Of a stretch of DNA of 64,000 bases, positions 36,151 through 45,111 are shown piece after piece (within the stretch, counting starts at the first letter, position 1; each line of letters opens with the position of its first letter). The notes beneath the pieces were generated by a model that did no database searches, was not told the origin of the DNA, and saw only the letters and a list, made by a program, of their open reading frames with translations. Source of the stretch: Apibacter sp. B3706 (lineage in GTDB: Bacteria > Bacteroidota > Bacteroidia > Flavobacteriales > Weeksellaceae); contig NZ_CP049715.1 in NCBI RefSeq assembly GCF_011082725.1, positions 1,736,001 through 1,800,000 on the forward strand. The letters are read 5' to 3'. A program made the position numbers and the translations under genes.

Positions 36151-36185
36151 AGAACATTAAATATTATAATTTCAATTAATATAAT

Positions 36186-36878
36186 TTAAATAAAAAGATC
36201 ATTGGAATCACCATGATAAATCTTTCCATTTTCACATTTAATAGTTTTTGCAGGAAAGTTCTTAATCATCGAATAATCATGAGTAGCCATTAATATGGTG
36301 CAATGATTTTGTTGTGCAATGCCTTTAAGTAACAGCATAATCTCATTAGATGTTTCAGGATCCAAGTTTCCGGTCGGCTCATCTGCCAAAATTAAGGACG
36401 GATGATTTAATAAGGCTCTTGCGATAGCTACCCGTTGCTGTTCACCTCCGGAAAGTTCATGCGGCATTTTATGTTTTTTTGTTGCCATTCCAACGCTTTG
36501 TAAAACCTCCTCAATTCTTTCATTGATGGCATACGCATCTTTCCATCCGGTCGCTTTTAAAACAAACAATAAATTCTTTTCTACGCTCCTATCCGTTAAT
36601 AATTGAAAATCTTGAAATACAATACCTAACTTCCTTCTTAATGTAGGAATTTCACTATCTTTCAAGGAAACCAAATCAATATCAACTACTTTCCCCTGTC
36701 CCTCAAGCAAAGGAATATCTCCATATAAAATTTTTAACAATGAGCTTTTCCCACTACCCGTTTTACCAATAAGATAATAAAATTCACCCTTTTCTAAGCT
36801 CATGTTAACATGACTTAGAACTAAAAAGTTTTTTTGATAAATATTAGCATTTCTTAAGTACAAAATAGGCTCACTCAT
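36186..36878 (-). CDS. ftsE: Cell-division ABC ATPase FtsE
   Basis: Cytoplasmic ATPase of the FtsEX complex, 230 residues. Walker A is GKTGSGKSS, the signature loop LSGGEQQRVAIARALL, Walker B ILADEPTGNLDP, and the switch histidine sits in MATHDYSMI; all are intact. The family resemblance is to FtsE/LolD, and I favour FtsE because of the local neighbourhood in Bacteroidota and the absence of a permease beside it; LolD is the main alternative. ftsX lies 8 kb away. A -7 element at 36920-36927 drives it. Confidence 0.8.
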   Translation of the reverse strand: MSEPILYLRNANIYQKNFLVLSHVNMSLEKGEFYYLIGKTGSGKSSLLKILYGDIPLLEGQGKVVDIDLVSLKDSEIPTLRRKLGIVFQDFQLLTDRSVEKNLLFVLKATGWKDAYAINERIEEVLQSVGMATKKHKMPHELSGGEQQRVAIARALLNHPSLILADEPTGNLDPETSNEIMLLLKGIAQQNHCTILMATHDYSMIKNFPAKTIKCENGKIYHGDSNDLFI

Positions 36879-36919
36879 TAGTAAAAGTTGTATAAGTTAT
36901 AAAAGAGAATTAATTTTCA

Positions 36920-36927
36920 CAAAAATA
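36920..36927 (-). promoter_or_regulatory. -7 element (TATTTTTG) for ftsE
   Basis: Perfect TAnnTTTG on the minus strand; predicted leader about 35 bases. Confidence 0.65.
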
Positions 36928-37002
36928 ATAATTTAAAATATATTGCTTATTTTACTCCATTTTAAAGTTTTGTTAAAAATAGCTTATATGACTATTTTTA
37001 AC

Positions 37003-37010
37003 TATTTTTG
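37003..37010 (+). promoter_or_regulatory. -7 element (TATTTTTG) for the M13 peptidase
   Basis: Perfect TAnnTTTG 21 bases before the ATG at 37032, predicting a leader of about 15-18 bases. Confidence 0.65.
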
Positions 37011-37031
37011 ATTGAGAATTAATTTTTAATA

Positions 37032-39050
37032 ATGAAAAATTTAATATTATTTATTGCAACTGCGCTGCTGCCTTTTACCGGAGTATTTGCTCAAAAACAT
37101 GCAATTAATGAAGAGTACATGGATAAGAAAGTAAGACCGCAAGACGATTTTTATAACTATGTTAACGGAAATTGGATGAAAACCACTCAAATTCCTCCTG
37201 ACCGTTCCAGATGGGGAAGCTTTGACCAATTACGTGAATTTACAGATTCTGTATCACTTACGATTCTAAAAAAATCAAATAATAAAAATTATCCTAAAGG
37301 TTCTGAAGGACAAAAAATTAAAGATTTGTTTAGTTCATTCATGGATATGGATGCTAGAAACAGACAAGGCATAGCCCCTATTCAACCTTATTTAAAAAAA
37401 GTGGACCGGGTTAAAAACTTAACGGACTTACAAAATTTACTTATCGAGTTCACTCCGTTAGAAATGAATCCTTTTTATGAATACAGCGTTCAATCCGATT
37501 TAAATAACAGCAATAAAAATGCGGTATATTTAGGAGATGTAAGTTTGGGCTTGGGAAGAGATTATTATCAAAAAAACGATGAAAAATCCTTAAAAACATT
37601 ACAGGATTATACAATCTATTTATCAAAATTATTAAAGGTAATCGGACACAAACAACCGGATAAAACCGCTTCTGCTATTGTTGCTTTCGAGAAACAATTA
37701 GCTTCTAATCTCTTAACGGTAGAGCAAATTAGAAACGCACAACTTCAAAATAATCCTTATTCATTTACAAGTTTATCCGAATTATCCAAAAATATAAATT
37801 TAACGGATTATTTGACAAAACTGGGAGTACGTGTAGATACTGTAATTATTCCCGAAAAAAAATATTTTGAGAACCTAGATAATAATATTACTCCACAAAA
37901 CCTTTCATTAGTAAAAGATTATATAAAAATAAATATTGTTAGATCTGCAGCCAATAGCCTAACCAAAGAATTGGATGATATAAACTTTGATTTTTACAAT
38001 AAAACATTGGGAGGACAATCAGAGCAAAGATCAATGGAAAAACGCGCTCTTACAAGTATCAATTCTTTAGTAGGAGAAGCATTTGGTAAACTTTACGTAG
38101 CTGAAGTATTTCCGGAAGAAGCTAAGAGAAACGCTAATGAATTGATTGAATATCTAAAAAAATCGTTTGCCATCCATATTAATAATTTAACTTGGATGTC
38201 ACATCCTACCAAACAAAAAGCCTTAGATAAGCTAAGTAAGTTTACGGTTAAGATTGGATATCCGGATAAATGGAAAGACTATTCTAAGTTAGAAATAAAA
38301 TCTGTAAAAGAAGGTGGATCTTATTTTCAAAATAAATTAAATGCTATTGTATTTAATTATGAGAGAGATAAAGACAAAATAGGTAAACCGGTTGATAAAA
38401 CCGAATGGCTGATGTCTCCTCAAACAGTAAATGCCTATTATAATCCTTCTTATAATGAAATTGTATTTCCGGCAGCTATTTTACAGCCTCCATTTTATGA
38501 TTATAAAGCAGATGCAGCAATAAATTTTGGTGGAATCGGAGCCGTAATCGGCCATGAAATATCTCACGGATTTGATGATAGCGGTTCTCAATTTGATGGA
38601 GATGGAAATTTAAAAGATTGGTGGACACCCGAAGATAAAGAAAAATTTGAGAAAGCTACTCAAGCACTTGAAAAACAATATAATTCTTATGAACCCATTC
38701 CGGGTTTACATATAAACGGAAAATTGACATTAGGTGAAAATATAGCAGATTTAGGCGGAGTTGCCATTGCTTATGATGCCTTAGAAATTTATTTAAAAGA
38801 AAAAGGTAATCCCGGTAAAATTGATAATTTTACACCGCAACAAAGATATTTTATATCTTGGGCAACCATATGGAGAACCAAATCCAAGGAAGAAGCTTTA
38901 GTTAACCAAATTAAAACAGATCCTCATGCTCCGGGTTATTATAGAGCTATTGCCCCTCTAGAAAATGTTGAAGGCTTTTATAAAGCATTTAACGTACAAA
39001 AAGGAGATAAAATGTTTAAACCTAAAAAAGAAAGAATTATTATTTGGTAA
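37032..39050 (+). CDS. Secreted M13-family zinc metallopeptidase
   Basis: Neprilysin/PepO-like peptidase of 672 residues that cuts small peptides outside the cytoplasm. A signal peptide (MKNLILFIATALLPFTGVFA) precedes an N-terminal helical domain. The zinc site is HEISH (508-512) with the third ligand in ENIAD (569-573), and the substrate-binding NAYYNPSYNEI lies about 35 residues before HEISH. The cut after FAQ without a lipobox Cys suggests a soluble periplasmic or secreted protein. A small rhodanese gene follows 2 bases after the stop. Confidence 0.93.
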   Translation: MKNLILFIATALLPFTGVFAQKHAINEEYMDKKVRPQDDFYNYVNGNWMKTTQIPPDRSRWGSFDQLREFTDSVSLTILKKSNNKNYPKGSEGQKIKDLFSSFMDMDARNRQGIAPIQPYLKKVDRVKNLTDLQNLLIEFTPLEMNPFYEYSVQSDLNNSNKNAVYLGDVSLGLGRDYYQKNDEKSLKTLQDYTIYLSKLLKVIGHKQPDKTASAIVAFEKQLASNLLTVEQIRNAQLQNNPYSFTSLSELSKNINLTDYLTKLGVRVDTVIIPEKKYFENLDNNITPQNLSLVKDYIKINIVRSAANSLTKELDDINFDFYNKTLGGQSEQRSMEKRALTSINSLVGEAFGKLYVAEVFPEEAKRNANELIEYLKKSFAIHINNLTWMSHPTKQKALDKLSKFTVKIGYPDKWKDYSKLEIKSVKEGGSYFQNKLNAIVFNYERDKDKIGKPVDKTEWLMSPQTVNAYYNPSYNEIVFPAAILQPPFYDYKADAAINFGGIGAVIGHEISHGFDDSGSQFDGDGNLKDWWTPEDKEKFEKATQALEKQYNSYEPIPGLHINGKLTLGENIADLGGVAIAYDALEIYLKEKGNPGKIDNFTPQQRYFISWATIWRTKSKEEALVNQIKTDPHAPGYYRAIAPLENVEGFYKAFNVQKGDKMFKPKKERIIIW

Positions 39051-39052
39051 TT

Positions 39053-39337
39053 ATGGATTTAAAAGAACTTTTGAAAAAAAGCACAGCAACCCTTCTGGAT
39101 GTAAGAGAAAAAGAAGAACTAATTAAAGAAGGAGAAGTAGAAGGAGCTATTTTAATTCCCATGAATGAGATACCATCAAAAATTGAAGAAATTCGCAAAT
39201 TTCCTACCCCACTTATAGTTTTTTGCAGATCAGGAATACGATCCGAAAAAATAGTTAACTACCTCAAAAAAGAAGGAATTAATGACATATATAATGGCGG
39301 TGGATTTAAAGAGATTAATCAATTGTTAAATTCCTAA
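39053..39337 (+). CDS. Single-domain rhodanese-like protein
   Basis: A 94-residue cytoplasmic rhodanese-like domain. LLDVREKEELIKEGEVEGA is the family N-terminal motif and the active-site loop is VFCRSGIRS, with the cysteine that carries persulfide sulfur. Roles in sulfur transfer or redox handling are known for the family but the substrate here is unknown. I use the ATG at 39053, 2 bases after the peptidase stop; a TTG at 39044 overlaps that gene. Coupling to the peptidase is probably positional only. Confidence 0.87.
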   Translation: MDLKELLKKSTATLLDVREKEELIKEGEVEGAILIPMNEIPSKIEEIRKFPTPLIVFCRSGIRSEKIVNYLKKEGINDIYNGGGFKEINQLLNS

Positions 39338-39434
39338 TTTATCCTGAATTTATACTTTGGCAAAATATTTGAGATAACGCTTTAAAAGTTAAAAAAGGCT
39401 TATATAAGCTTAAAAATTTAATTTAAAATAATAT

Positions 39435-39893
39435 ATGAAAAATTTAATTAAAATTAGTATTACCAGTTTATTCTTATTATTTTTAGGTACTACATTTCAA
39501 AGTTGTAATTCTACCAAAAATGTTGCACAAAAAGTGGATGATAAAGAATTACAAATTAAACTAAGAGGTACATGGTATCTAACTTCTATAGACGGTACGT
39601 TGGCAACAAATTCATTTAAAGGAGAAATTCCTACTTTAAATTTTGACTTTGATAAAAACAGAACCAATGGTAATGCAGGATGCAATCAATATAACGGTTC
39701 ATTTGCTCTAATTGGTAATGTATATAATCCTAGTCCAATGGTTTCAACTCTTATGGCTTGTCCTGAATACAACCAAGAGCCTAGATTTTTAGAATTAATG
39801 GGTAAAAGAAGTACCTTAGTATTTACCAACTACACCTTACAATTTGTTCAAGATGGTAAAGTAGTACTTGAATTTGCTCCGTTAACAAAATAA
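39435..39893 (+). CDS. META-domain (HslJ-like) lipoprotein
   Basis: Predicted lipoprotein of 152 residues with lipobox FQSC, C24 lipidated. The META domain follows: GTWYLTSIDG, then FDFDKNRTNGNAGCNQYNG and PMVSTLMACPE, ending in LEFAPL. The family includes HslJ, a heat-inducible outer-membrane protein linked to novobiocin resistance in E. coli; function here is unknown. It is monocistronic with a strong terminator 32 bases after the stop. Confidence 0.88.
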   Translation: MKNLIKISITSLFLLFLGTTFQSCNSTKNVAQKVDDKELQIKLRGTWYLTSIDGTLATNSFKGEIPTLNFDFDKNRTNGNAGCNQYNGSFALIGNVYNPSPMVSTLMACPEYNQEPRFLELMGKRSTLVFTNYTLQFVQDGKVVLEFAPLTK

Positions 39894-39925
39894 GTAAATA
39901 ATAGTAAGATACAGCAAACTATATA

Positions 39926-39964
39926 AAAATAAGAGTGTATTTTTCACAAAAGCACTCTTATTTT
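39926..39964 (+). terminator. Intrinsic terminator after the META lipoprotein
   Basis: Perfect 12-bp stem AAAATAAGAGTG (39926-39937) with CACTCTTATTTT (39953-39964) and a 15-base loop. The A- and T-ends of the stem serve as bidirectional U-tracts. Confidence 0.8.
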
Positions 39965-39986
39965 CTTTACATCTAAAAAAAAGTTA

Positions 39987-39994
39987 TATATTTG
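39987..39994 (+). promoter_or_regulatory. -7 element (TATATTTG) for rpsO
   Basis: Perfect TAnnTTTG, predicting a leader of about 32 bases before rpsO. It begins 23 bases after the preceding terminator stem. Confidence 0.7.
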
Positions 39995-40031
39995 CTGCTC
40001 AATACATAATAATCATTAAAATAATATTGGC

Positions 40032-40301
40032 ATGTATCTAACATCAGATGTAAAAAAAGAAATTTTCGCTAAACACGGTAAAGATGAAAAAAATACCGGT
40101 AGCGCCGAAGGACAGGTAGCTTTGTTTACCTTTAGAATTAACCATTTAACACAGCATCTTAAAAGAAATCATAAAGATTTCAACACTGAAAGAGCTTTAG
40201 TGGCATTAGTGGGAAAAAGAAAAAAATTACTTGATTATCTAAAGAAAAAAGATATCAACAGATATAGAGCAATTATTGCAGAATTAGGTATTCGTAAGTA
40301 A
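40032..40301 (+). CDS. rpsO: 30S ribosomal protein S15
   Basis: Ribosomal protein of 89 residues that binds the central domain of 16S rRNA early in 30S assembly. The family pattern is complete: GSAEGQVALFTFRINHLTQH, then KDFNTERALVALVGKRKKLL and LDYLKKKDINRYRAIIAELG. It precedes pnp, the arrangement conserved from E. coli, but a full palindromic terminator separates the two here. The last A bases of its stop codon are part of that palindrome. Confidence 0.97.
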   Translation: MYLTSDVKKEIFAKHGKDEKNTGSAEGQVALFTFRINHLTQHLKRNHKDFNTERALVALVGKRKKLLDYLKKKDINRYRAIIAELGIRK

Positions 40302-40349
40302 AAGATAATAAAAGAGGCAATTGATCAATTGCCTCTTTTATTATCTTTT
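40300..40349. terminator. Perfect 50-base palindrome, rpsO terminator
   Basis: The 25 bases from 40300 are the exact reverse complement of the next 25; the centre is CAATTGATCAATTG and the outer arms end in AAAAGATAATAAAAGAGG and its complement. It begins within the rpsO stop codon. As RNA it would fold into a 23-bp hairpin with a 4-base loop, ending in a U-rich arm, and can stop transcription from either side. Confidence 0.88.
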
Positions 40350-40418
40350 GAAAAAAGCACGAAAAGAAAAAAGTTTAATTTAATAAGTTATTCATTTTAT
40401 ATATTTTAACACACTGAG

Positions 40419-40461
40419 CACTGAATTCCATTAATCTTCATTATTTTAATGGACTTGAGTG
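40419..40461 (+). promoter_or_regulatory. Stem-loop in the pnp leader
   Basis: Arms 40419-40434 and 40446-40461 pair at 14 of 16 positions around an 11-base loop; the inner seven pairs (CCATTAA / TTAATGG) are perfect. It lies about 100 bases upstream of pnp and could be an RNase target in an autoregulatory leader, as for E. coli pnp (inference by analogy). Confidence 0.5.
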
Positions 40462-40564
40462 TTCTCTGGTGTTTTCCTATTTAGGATAAGTAACTAAATA
40501 TTTTATAAATACTATCTTTTCTTTTTGCTTTATTATATATTTATTAACAAATTTTTTATTTTTT

Positions 40565-42712
40565 ATGGAGATTCCAAAAGCAATTACAGAAAAAATTGTC
40601 TTGGATGATGGAAGAGAAATCATCTTAGAAACCGGAAAACTTGCTAAACAAGCAGATGGCTCTGTGGTAGTTACCTGTGGTGGAACCATGTTATTAGCAA
40701 CAGTAGTAGCTGCAAAAGAGGCTAATCCCGGAGTAGATTTTCTACCTCTTACAGTGGATTACAGAGATAAATTCTCAGCCGGAGGACGTATTCCGGGTGG
40801 ATTTATGAAAAGAGAGGGAAGACCAACGGATGAAGAAATACTAACCATGCGATTGGTAGACCGTGTGTTACGCCCTTTATTTCCCGACGACTTTCATGCC
40901 GAAATACAGGTAATGATTCAACTTATTTCGTACGATGGCTCCATACTTCCCGATTCATTAGCAGGACTAGCTGCTTCAGCAGCTATAAGCATCACTGATA
41001 TTCCTTTTAACGGACCAATTTCTGAAGTTCGAATTATTCGCCATAACGGAAAGTACATCATTAATCCGAGCCTTGCTCAAATGGATGAAGGATTTGATCT
41101 TGATATAATGGTGGGTGCTTCCAAAGATTCAATTGTTATGATTGAAGGAGAAATGAGCGAAATTTCTGAAAAAGATATGATCGATGCAATTTCGGTAGCT
41201 CATGAAGCCATTAAAAAACAAATTGATGCTGAAGAAAGATTAGCCGCTAAGGTTGGAAAATCTCAGCCTAAAAGGGAATATTGCCATGAAACTCATGATG
41301 AAGAATTAAGAAGTGCTATTACAGAATTTTCCTATCAAAAAATTTATGATATAGCCAAAACACCTTCTGAAAAACATGAGAGAAGCGAAAAATTTGATGC
41401 TGTTTTAGAAGAATTTTTATCAAGATACACTGAAGAAGAGTTAGAAGAAAAAAAATCTTTAGCCGCTACTTATTTTCATGATGTACAAAAAGACGCTGTT
41501 AGACAACTTATATTAAATGAAGGCATTCGTTTAGACGGTAGAGACACAAAAACTATCCGACCTATTTGGTGTGAAGTTAATTACCTTCCTGGGTCTCACG
41601 GATCAGCCATTTTTACACGCGGTGAAACTCAATCATTGACTACTGTTACCCTAGGTTCTTCATTGGATGCTAATCGAGTGGACAATGTAATATCTCAACA
41701 CGAAGAAAAATTCTATTTACATTATAATTTCCCGCCATTTTCAACCGGTGAGGTTAGACCGGTAAGAGGGGTTTCTCGTAGAGAAATAGGTCATGGTAAT
41801 TTAGCTCAAAGAGCCTTAAAATATGTTATTCCAAAAGATTCTCCGTATACTATACGTGTTGTTTCCGACATTTTAGAATCTAACGGTTCTTCTTCAATGG
41901 CAACTGTTTGCGCAGGAACATTAGCATTAATGGATGCGGGTATTAAAATAAAGAAACCTGTATCCGGTATAGCCATGGGATTAATCACTGATAAGGAATC
42001 AGGCAAATGGAGCGTTCTCTCTGATATACTTGGAGATGAAGACCATTTAGGAGATATGGACTTTAAAGTAACCGGTACTGCCGACGGTATTACCGCTTGC
42101 CAAATGGATATTAAAATTCAAGGGTTATCTTTTGAAATTATGGAAAAAGCTTTGAATCAAGCGAAGGAAGGGCGTTTACATATTTTAGGTAAAATATTGG
42201 AAACCATCTCCGCTCCTAATGATCATTTGAAACCCAATGCACCTAAATTGGTATCTTTGGAAATTCCTAAAGACTTTATTGGCGCTGTTATCGGACCCGG
42301 AGGAAAAATCATTCAACAACTTCAAAAAGATACAGACACTGTAATTACGATTGAAGAGAGTAATGATGTAGGAAAAGTTGAAATATCGGGAGTTGATCAA
42401 GCCAAAATTGATGAAGCAATTGAAAAAATTAAACAAATAGCTTTCGTTCCTGAAGTTGGAGCTACTTATAAAGCTAAAGTGGTTTCAATAAAACCTTTTG
42501 GAGCATTTGTTGAGATTTCTAAAGGTGTTGAAGGATTGGTTCATATTTCTGAGTTAGAATGGAGACGTTTGGAAAAAGTTGAAGATTCCGTTAAGCTTGG
42601 AGATATCATCGAAGTGAAATATTTAGGTGTAGACGATAAGAAAAAGATTAAGCTTTCAAGAAAAGTCTTATTACCTAAACCTGAAAAAAAGGATTCTGAA
42701 AGTAAAAAATAA
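40565..42712 (+). CDS. pnp: Polyribonucleotide nucleotidyltransferase
   Basis: Phosphorolytic 3'-5' exoribonuclease of RNA turnover, 715 residues. Two RNase PH domains (about 10-230 and 320-560) are joined by a helical linker; PHAGKAxx-like features include [13 protein letters not shown] and the second-domain [16 protein letters not shown] with [16 protein letters not shown] (acid catalytic residues). A KH domain ([15 protein letters not shown]) and a C-terminal S1 domain ([20 protein letters not shown]) bind RNA. A 216-base leader separates it from the rpsO terminator; I see no TAnnTTTG in it. Confidence 0.97.
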   Translation: MEIPKAITEKIVLDDGREIILETGKLAKQADGSVVVTCGGTMLLATVVAAKEANPGVDFLPLTVDYRDKFSAGGRIPGGFMKREGRPTDEEILTMRLVDRVLRPLFPDDFHAEIQVMIQLISYDGSILPDSLAGLAASAAISITDIPFNGPISEVRIIRHNGKYIINPSLAQMDEGFDLDIMVGASKDSIVMIEGEMSEISEKDMIDAISVAHEAIKKQIDAEERLAAKVGKSQPKREYCHETHDEELRSAITEFSYQKIYDIAKTPSEKHERSEKFDAVLEEFLSRYTEEELEEKKSLAATYFHDVQKDAVRQLILNEGIRLDGRDTKTIRPIWCEVNYLPGSHGSAIFTRGETQSLTTVTLGSSLDANRVDNVISQHEEKFYLHYNFPPFSTGEVRPVRGVSRREIGHGNLAQRALKYVIPKDSPYTIRVVSDILESNGSSSMATVCAGTLALMDAGIKIKKPVSGIAMGLITDKESGKWSVLSDILGDEDHLGDMDFKVTGTADGITACQMDIKIQGLSFEIMEKALNQAKEGRLHILGKILETISAPNDHLKPNAPKLVSLEIPKDFIGAVIGPGGKIIQQLQKDTDTVITIEESNDVGKVEISGVDQAKIDEAIEKIKQIAFVPEVGATYKAKVVSIKPFGAFVEISKGVEGLVHISELEWRRLEKVEDSVKLGDIIEVKYLGVDDKKKIKLSRKVLLPKPEKKDSESKK

Positions 42713-43019
42713 TACTTTATAATAAAAAAGGTTGAAATTAATTTCAACCTTTTTTTATTTAGTTCATCGAATGAAATATATTTTATAAAAATCAGATTTT
42801 ACCTACTTTTTTACGCATATTAGTAAAACCCTTATTTTCAACCACTTATTATTTCAATAAAATATTTAAAACTATGATATTACCAAAAAATTGAAATAAT
42901 CCGACTAGTTCTCATCTTAACTATATATCTTAAAACTTATAATTAAAGTATAATTTATTTAGTAATTGCACTACTTATAATTATAATAATTTATATTTTT
43001 ATATTTTAGTTTCTTTTTC
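42713..43019. other. Intergenic region, 307 bases
   Basis: Contains the pnp terminator at 42724-42755 and about 260 AT-rich bases that must hold the exosortase-F promoter. The best -7 candidate, TATATTTTAG near 43000, is imperfect. No gene or other signal seen. Confidence 0.55.
42724..42755 (+). terminator. Intrinsic terminator of pnp
   Basis: Perfect 16+16 palindrome centred on GAAATTAATTTC, with arms that end in six A and eight T, starting 11 bases after the pnp stop. Confidence 0.85.
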
Positions 43020-43550
43020 ATGAAGGAATATAGGCCCATATTTATAAGTTTACTTAAATTTTTCTCTGTTTATTTAATTTTAACAGCACTTTATTATTGG
43101 TATCTTACTTATTATCAAAATGACCTGGCGACCTGTGATATTTATACTTTTAACGTAGCTAAACAATCGTCTTGCTTACTCCAATGGATTGGCATTACAA
43201 GCAAGGCGATCCATATAGATCATGAAAATTTCATGCGTTTTTATATCAATAATAAATTTGTTAGCATTGTAAATGAGGGCTGCAATGCTTTGTCGGTAAT
43301 TATTCTTTACCTATCGTTTATAATAGCTTTTGCTAATTCTTTCAAAAAAACCTGTATTTATCTGGTTATCACAATCATATTTATATACTTAATAAACATT
43401 ATAAGGATAAGCTTTATTAATTATATATTTTATTACTATCCGCAATATGGAAAATTCAGCCATGACTATTTATTTCCATCAATTATATATGGATTAATAA
43501 TTTTTTTATGGATTGTATGGATAAAATATTTCATATTTAAAAAGAAATAA
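43020..43550 (+). CDS. xrtF: Exosortase family protein XrtF
   Basis: Membrane cysteine peptidase-like protein of the exosortase group, 176 residues with about five helices. The presumed catalytic triad is present: C88 in NEGCNALS, R129 in NIIRIS, and H148 in KFSHDYLFP. Exosortases of other types cut C-terminal PEP-CTERM-like tails and hand the protein to the surface; as I recall, no sorting signal has been firmly assigned to the F type of Flavobacteriia. The next gene, starting 4 bases later, is its usual partner. Confidence 0.86.
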   Translation: MKEYRPIFISLLKFFSVYLILTALYYWYLTYYQNDLATCDIYTFNVAKQSSCLLQWIGITSKAIHIDHENFMRFYINNKFVSIVNEGCNALSVIILYLSFIIAFANSFKKTCIYLVITIIFIYLINIIRISFINYIFYYYPQYGKFSHDYLFPSIIYGLIIFLWIVWIKYFIFKKK

Positions 43551-43554
43551 AAAT

Positions 43555-43998
43555 ATGAAAAAAACAGGTAAAATTATTGGAATTCTATTAAGCATGCTTG
43601 CTTTAATTTTGGTACGAAAATTTGAAACCTCTTTGTTTTATGATCCTCTACTCTTATTTTTTAAACAAAAAGATTTTAATCATCAAATTCCTCCTGAATT
43701 TAATCTCATAAAAGTTACAACGTCTCTTATCTTTCGATACGGATTAAATTCTATTATAACGCTTGTGATTATATATTTATGGTACAATGATAAAAAAATA
43801 ACGAAAGTATGTTCCTATATTTTAGGTATAGGATTCCTTATTTTTATATCCCTTTATTTATTTTCCTTACTAACCAATTTTAGTTTGGGTTACATGCCAA
43901 CATTTTATATAAGAAGAGTTTTAATTCAGCCTATATTTTTACTGTTGCTTATACCCGCAATATATTATTATAAAAATTTACCCACTAATTCCCGTTAG
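43555..43998 (+). CDS. Exosortase F-associated membrane protein
   Basis: Membrane protein of 147 residues with about four helices (7-22, 66-77, 85-107, 125-140) and conserved-looking charged segments VRKFETSLFYDPLLLFF and FRYGLNSIITL. This pattern and its place directly after xrtF match the exosortase F system-associated family, whose function is unknown; a role as an assembly partner or co-factor of the exosortase is likely. Its stop overlaps a small convergent gene by 14 bases. Confidence 0.8.
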   Translation: MKKTGKIIGILLSMLALILVRKFETSLFYDPLLLFFKQKDFNHQIPPEFNLIKVTTSLIFRYGLNSIITLVIIYLWYNDKKITKVCSYILGIGFLIFISLYLFSLLTNFSLGYMPTFYIRRVLIQPIFLLLLIPAIYYYKNLPTNSR

Positions 43999-44266
43999 GA
44001 GTATCGTTATTGGTTGTTGTTTCTTGATTTTGTAGCTTATTTCTCATAACTTCTCTTTCGGCTTCTCTAGCTTTTCTCTTTATACTTTGCGTTTTACTGC
44101 TATAACCGCCAATAGCACCTAATATGAGACCTATTCCGGAACCGGCCAATAAACCAATAACTAATGTAATTGTTAAAAAGGGTTCTTTTGATCCATTACA
44201 TTGGATGTACCCTAAGGCTATTCCCAGGATTAAAAATAGAATACCAATAATTATTGAACTTTTCAT
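43985..44266 (-). CDS. Small membrane protein, function unknown
   Basis: I do not recognise this 93-residue protein. Two hydrophobic helices (about 3-20 and 31-54, the second glycine-rich: GLLAGSGIGLILGAIGGY) are followed by a basic, charged tail with possible coiled-coil character and an asparagine/threonine-rich end. It lies 37 bases downstream of rlmB on the same strand and overlaps the 3' end of the exosortase partner. Ordinary codon and base use for the region supports a real gene. Confidence 0.65.
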   Translation of the reverse strand: MKSSIIIGILFLILGIALGYIQCNGSKEPFLTITLVIGLLAGSGIGLILGAIGGYSSKTQSIKRKAREAEREVMRNKLQNQETTTNNDTPNGN

Positions 44267-44303
44267 TATTATAATATATTTTAGATAATAAATTTATGAA
44301 AAT

Positions 44304-45047
44304 TTATTTATTTGAGTTTAAATTCTGCCTTACCACTTCGTATAAAAAGGCGCCACAAGCTACAGATACATTTAAAGAATCCGTTTTACCGTAAATAGGC
44401 AGCTTTAATTTTGCATCAGAATTTTTAAGTAGATCCCTTGAAATTCCTTTTTCTTCATTTCCTACAATAACAGCTAACGGAAGTTCCAATACTTCATCAT
44501 ATAAATATGTATCTGTTTTCTCAGTAGCACTAACAACTTTTATACCACTTAGCTTTAAAAACTCCAATACTTTTAATAAATTCTTCTCCTTGCAAATTTT
44601 TAAATTGTAAATAGCCCCTGCAGATGTTTTAATAGAATCCGAATTGATTGGAGCCGAACCTTCATCTGGAATAACTATGATGTCAACACCAACAATTTCT
44701 GCAGTTCTGCAAATTGCTCCAAAATTTCTAACGTCAGTTAAATGATCTAAAATAAGGACTAATGGCATTTTCCCGTCTTCAAACAATTGAGGTATAACAT
44801 CCTCAATTGCAAAAAATTGTACCGGTGAAAGAAAAGCACATACACCTTGATGATTTTTACGGGTCAATCGATTCAATTTTTCAATCGGTACATACTTAAC
44901 ACGAATTCCCGCTTGTGAAAATTTCATCTTCAAGACTTTAATATTATCTCCTAATAAACCATTTTGAATAAATACCTTATCAAAAGTTTTTCCTGCCTCT
45001 AAAGCCTCCATAACAGGCCGTATTCCGAATATAAAATCTTTTTCCAT
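44304..45047 (-). CDS. rlmB: 23S rRNA G2251 2'-O-methyltransferase family (RlmB)
   Basis: SpoU-class rRNA methyltransferase of 247 residues. The N-terminal substrate-binding domain starts FIFGIRPVMEALEAG; the knotted SAM-binding domain has LDHLTDVRNFGAICRTAE (motif 1), VIVGNEEKGIS (motif 2) and LPIYGKTDSLNVSVACGAFL (motif 3). It probably methylates the peptidyl-transferase loop of 23S rRNA; other SpoU targets cannot be ruled out. Confidence 0.9.
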   Translation of the reverse strand: MEKDFIFGIRPVMEALEAGKTFDKVFIQNGLLGDNIKVLKMKFSQAGIRVKYVPIEKLNRLTRKNHQGVCAFLSPVQFFAIEDVIPQLFEDGKMPLVLILDHLTDVRNFGAICRTAEIVGVDIIVIPDEGSAPINSDSIKTSAGAIYNLKICKEKNLLKVLEFLKLSGIKVVSATEKTDTYLYDEVLELPLAVIVGNEEKGISRDLLKNSDAKLKLPIYGKTDSLNVSVACGAFLYEVVRQNLNSNK

Positions 45048-45111
45048 ATATTTAAATGAGGGTAATTTATAAATATTTAGTCAAGCTTCTACTAATTATT
45101 TGGTTAGATTA

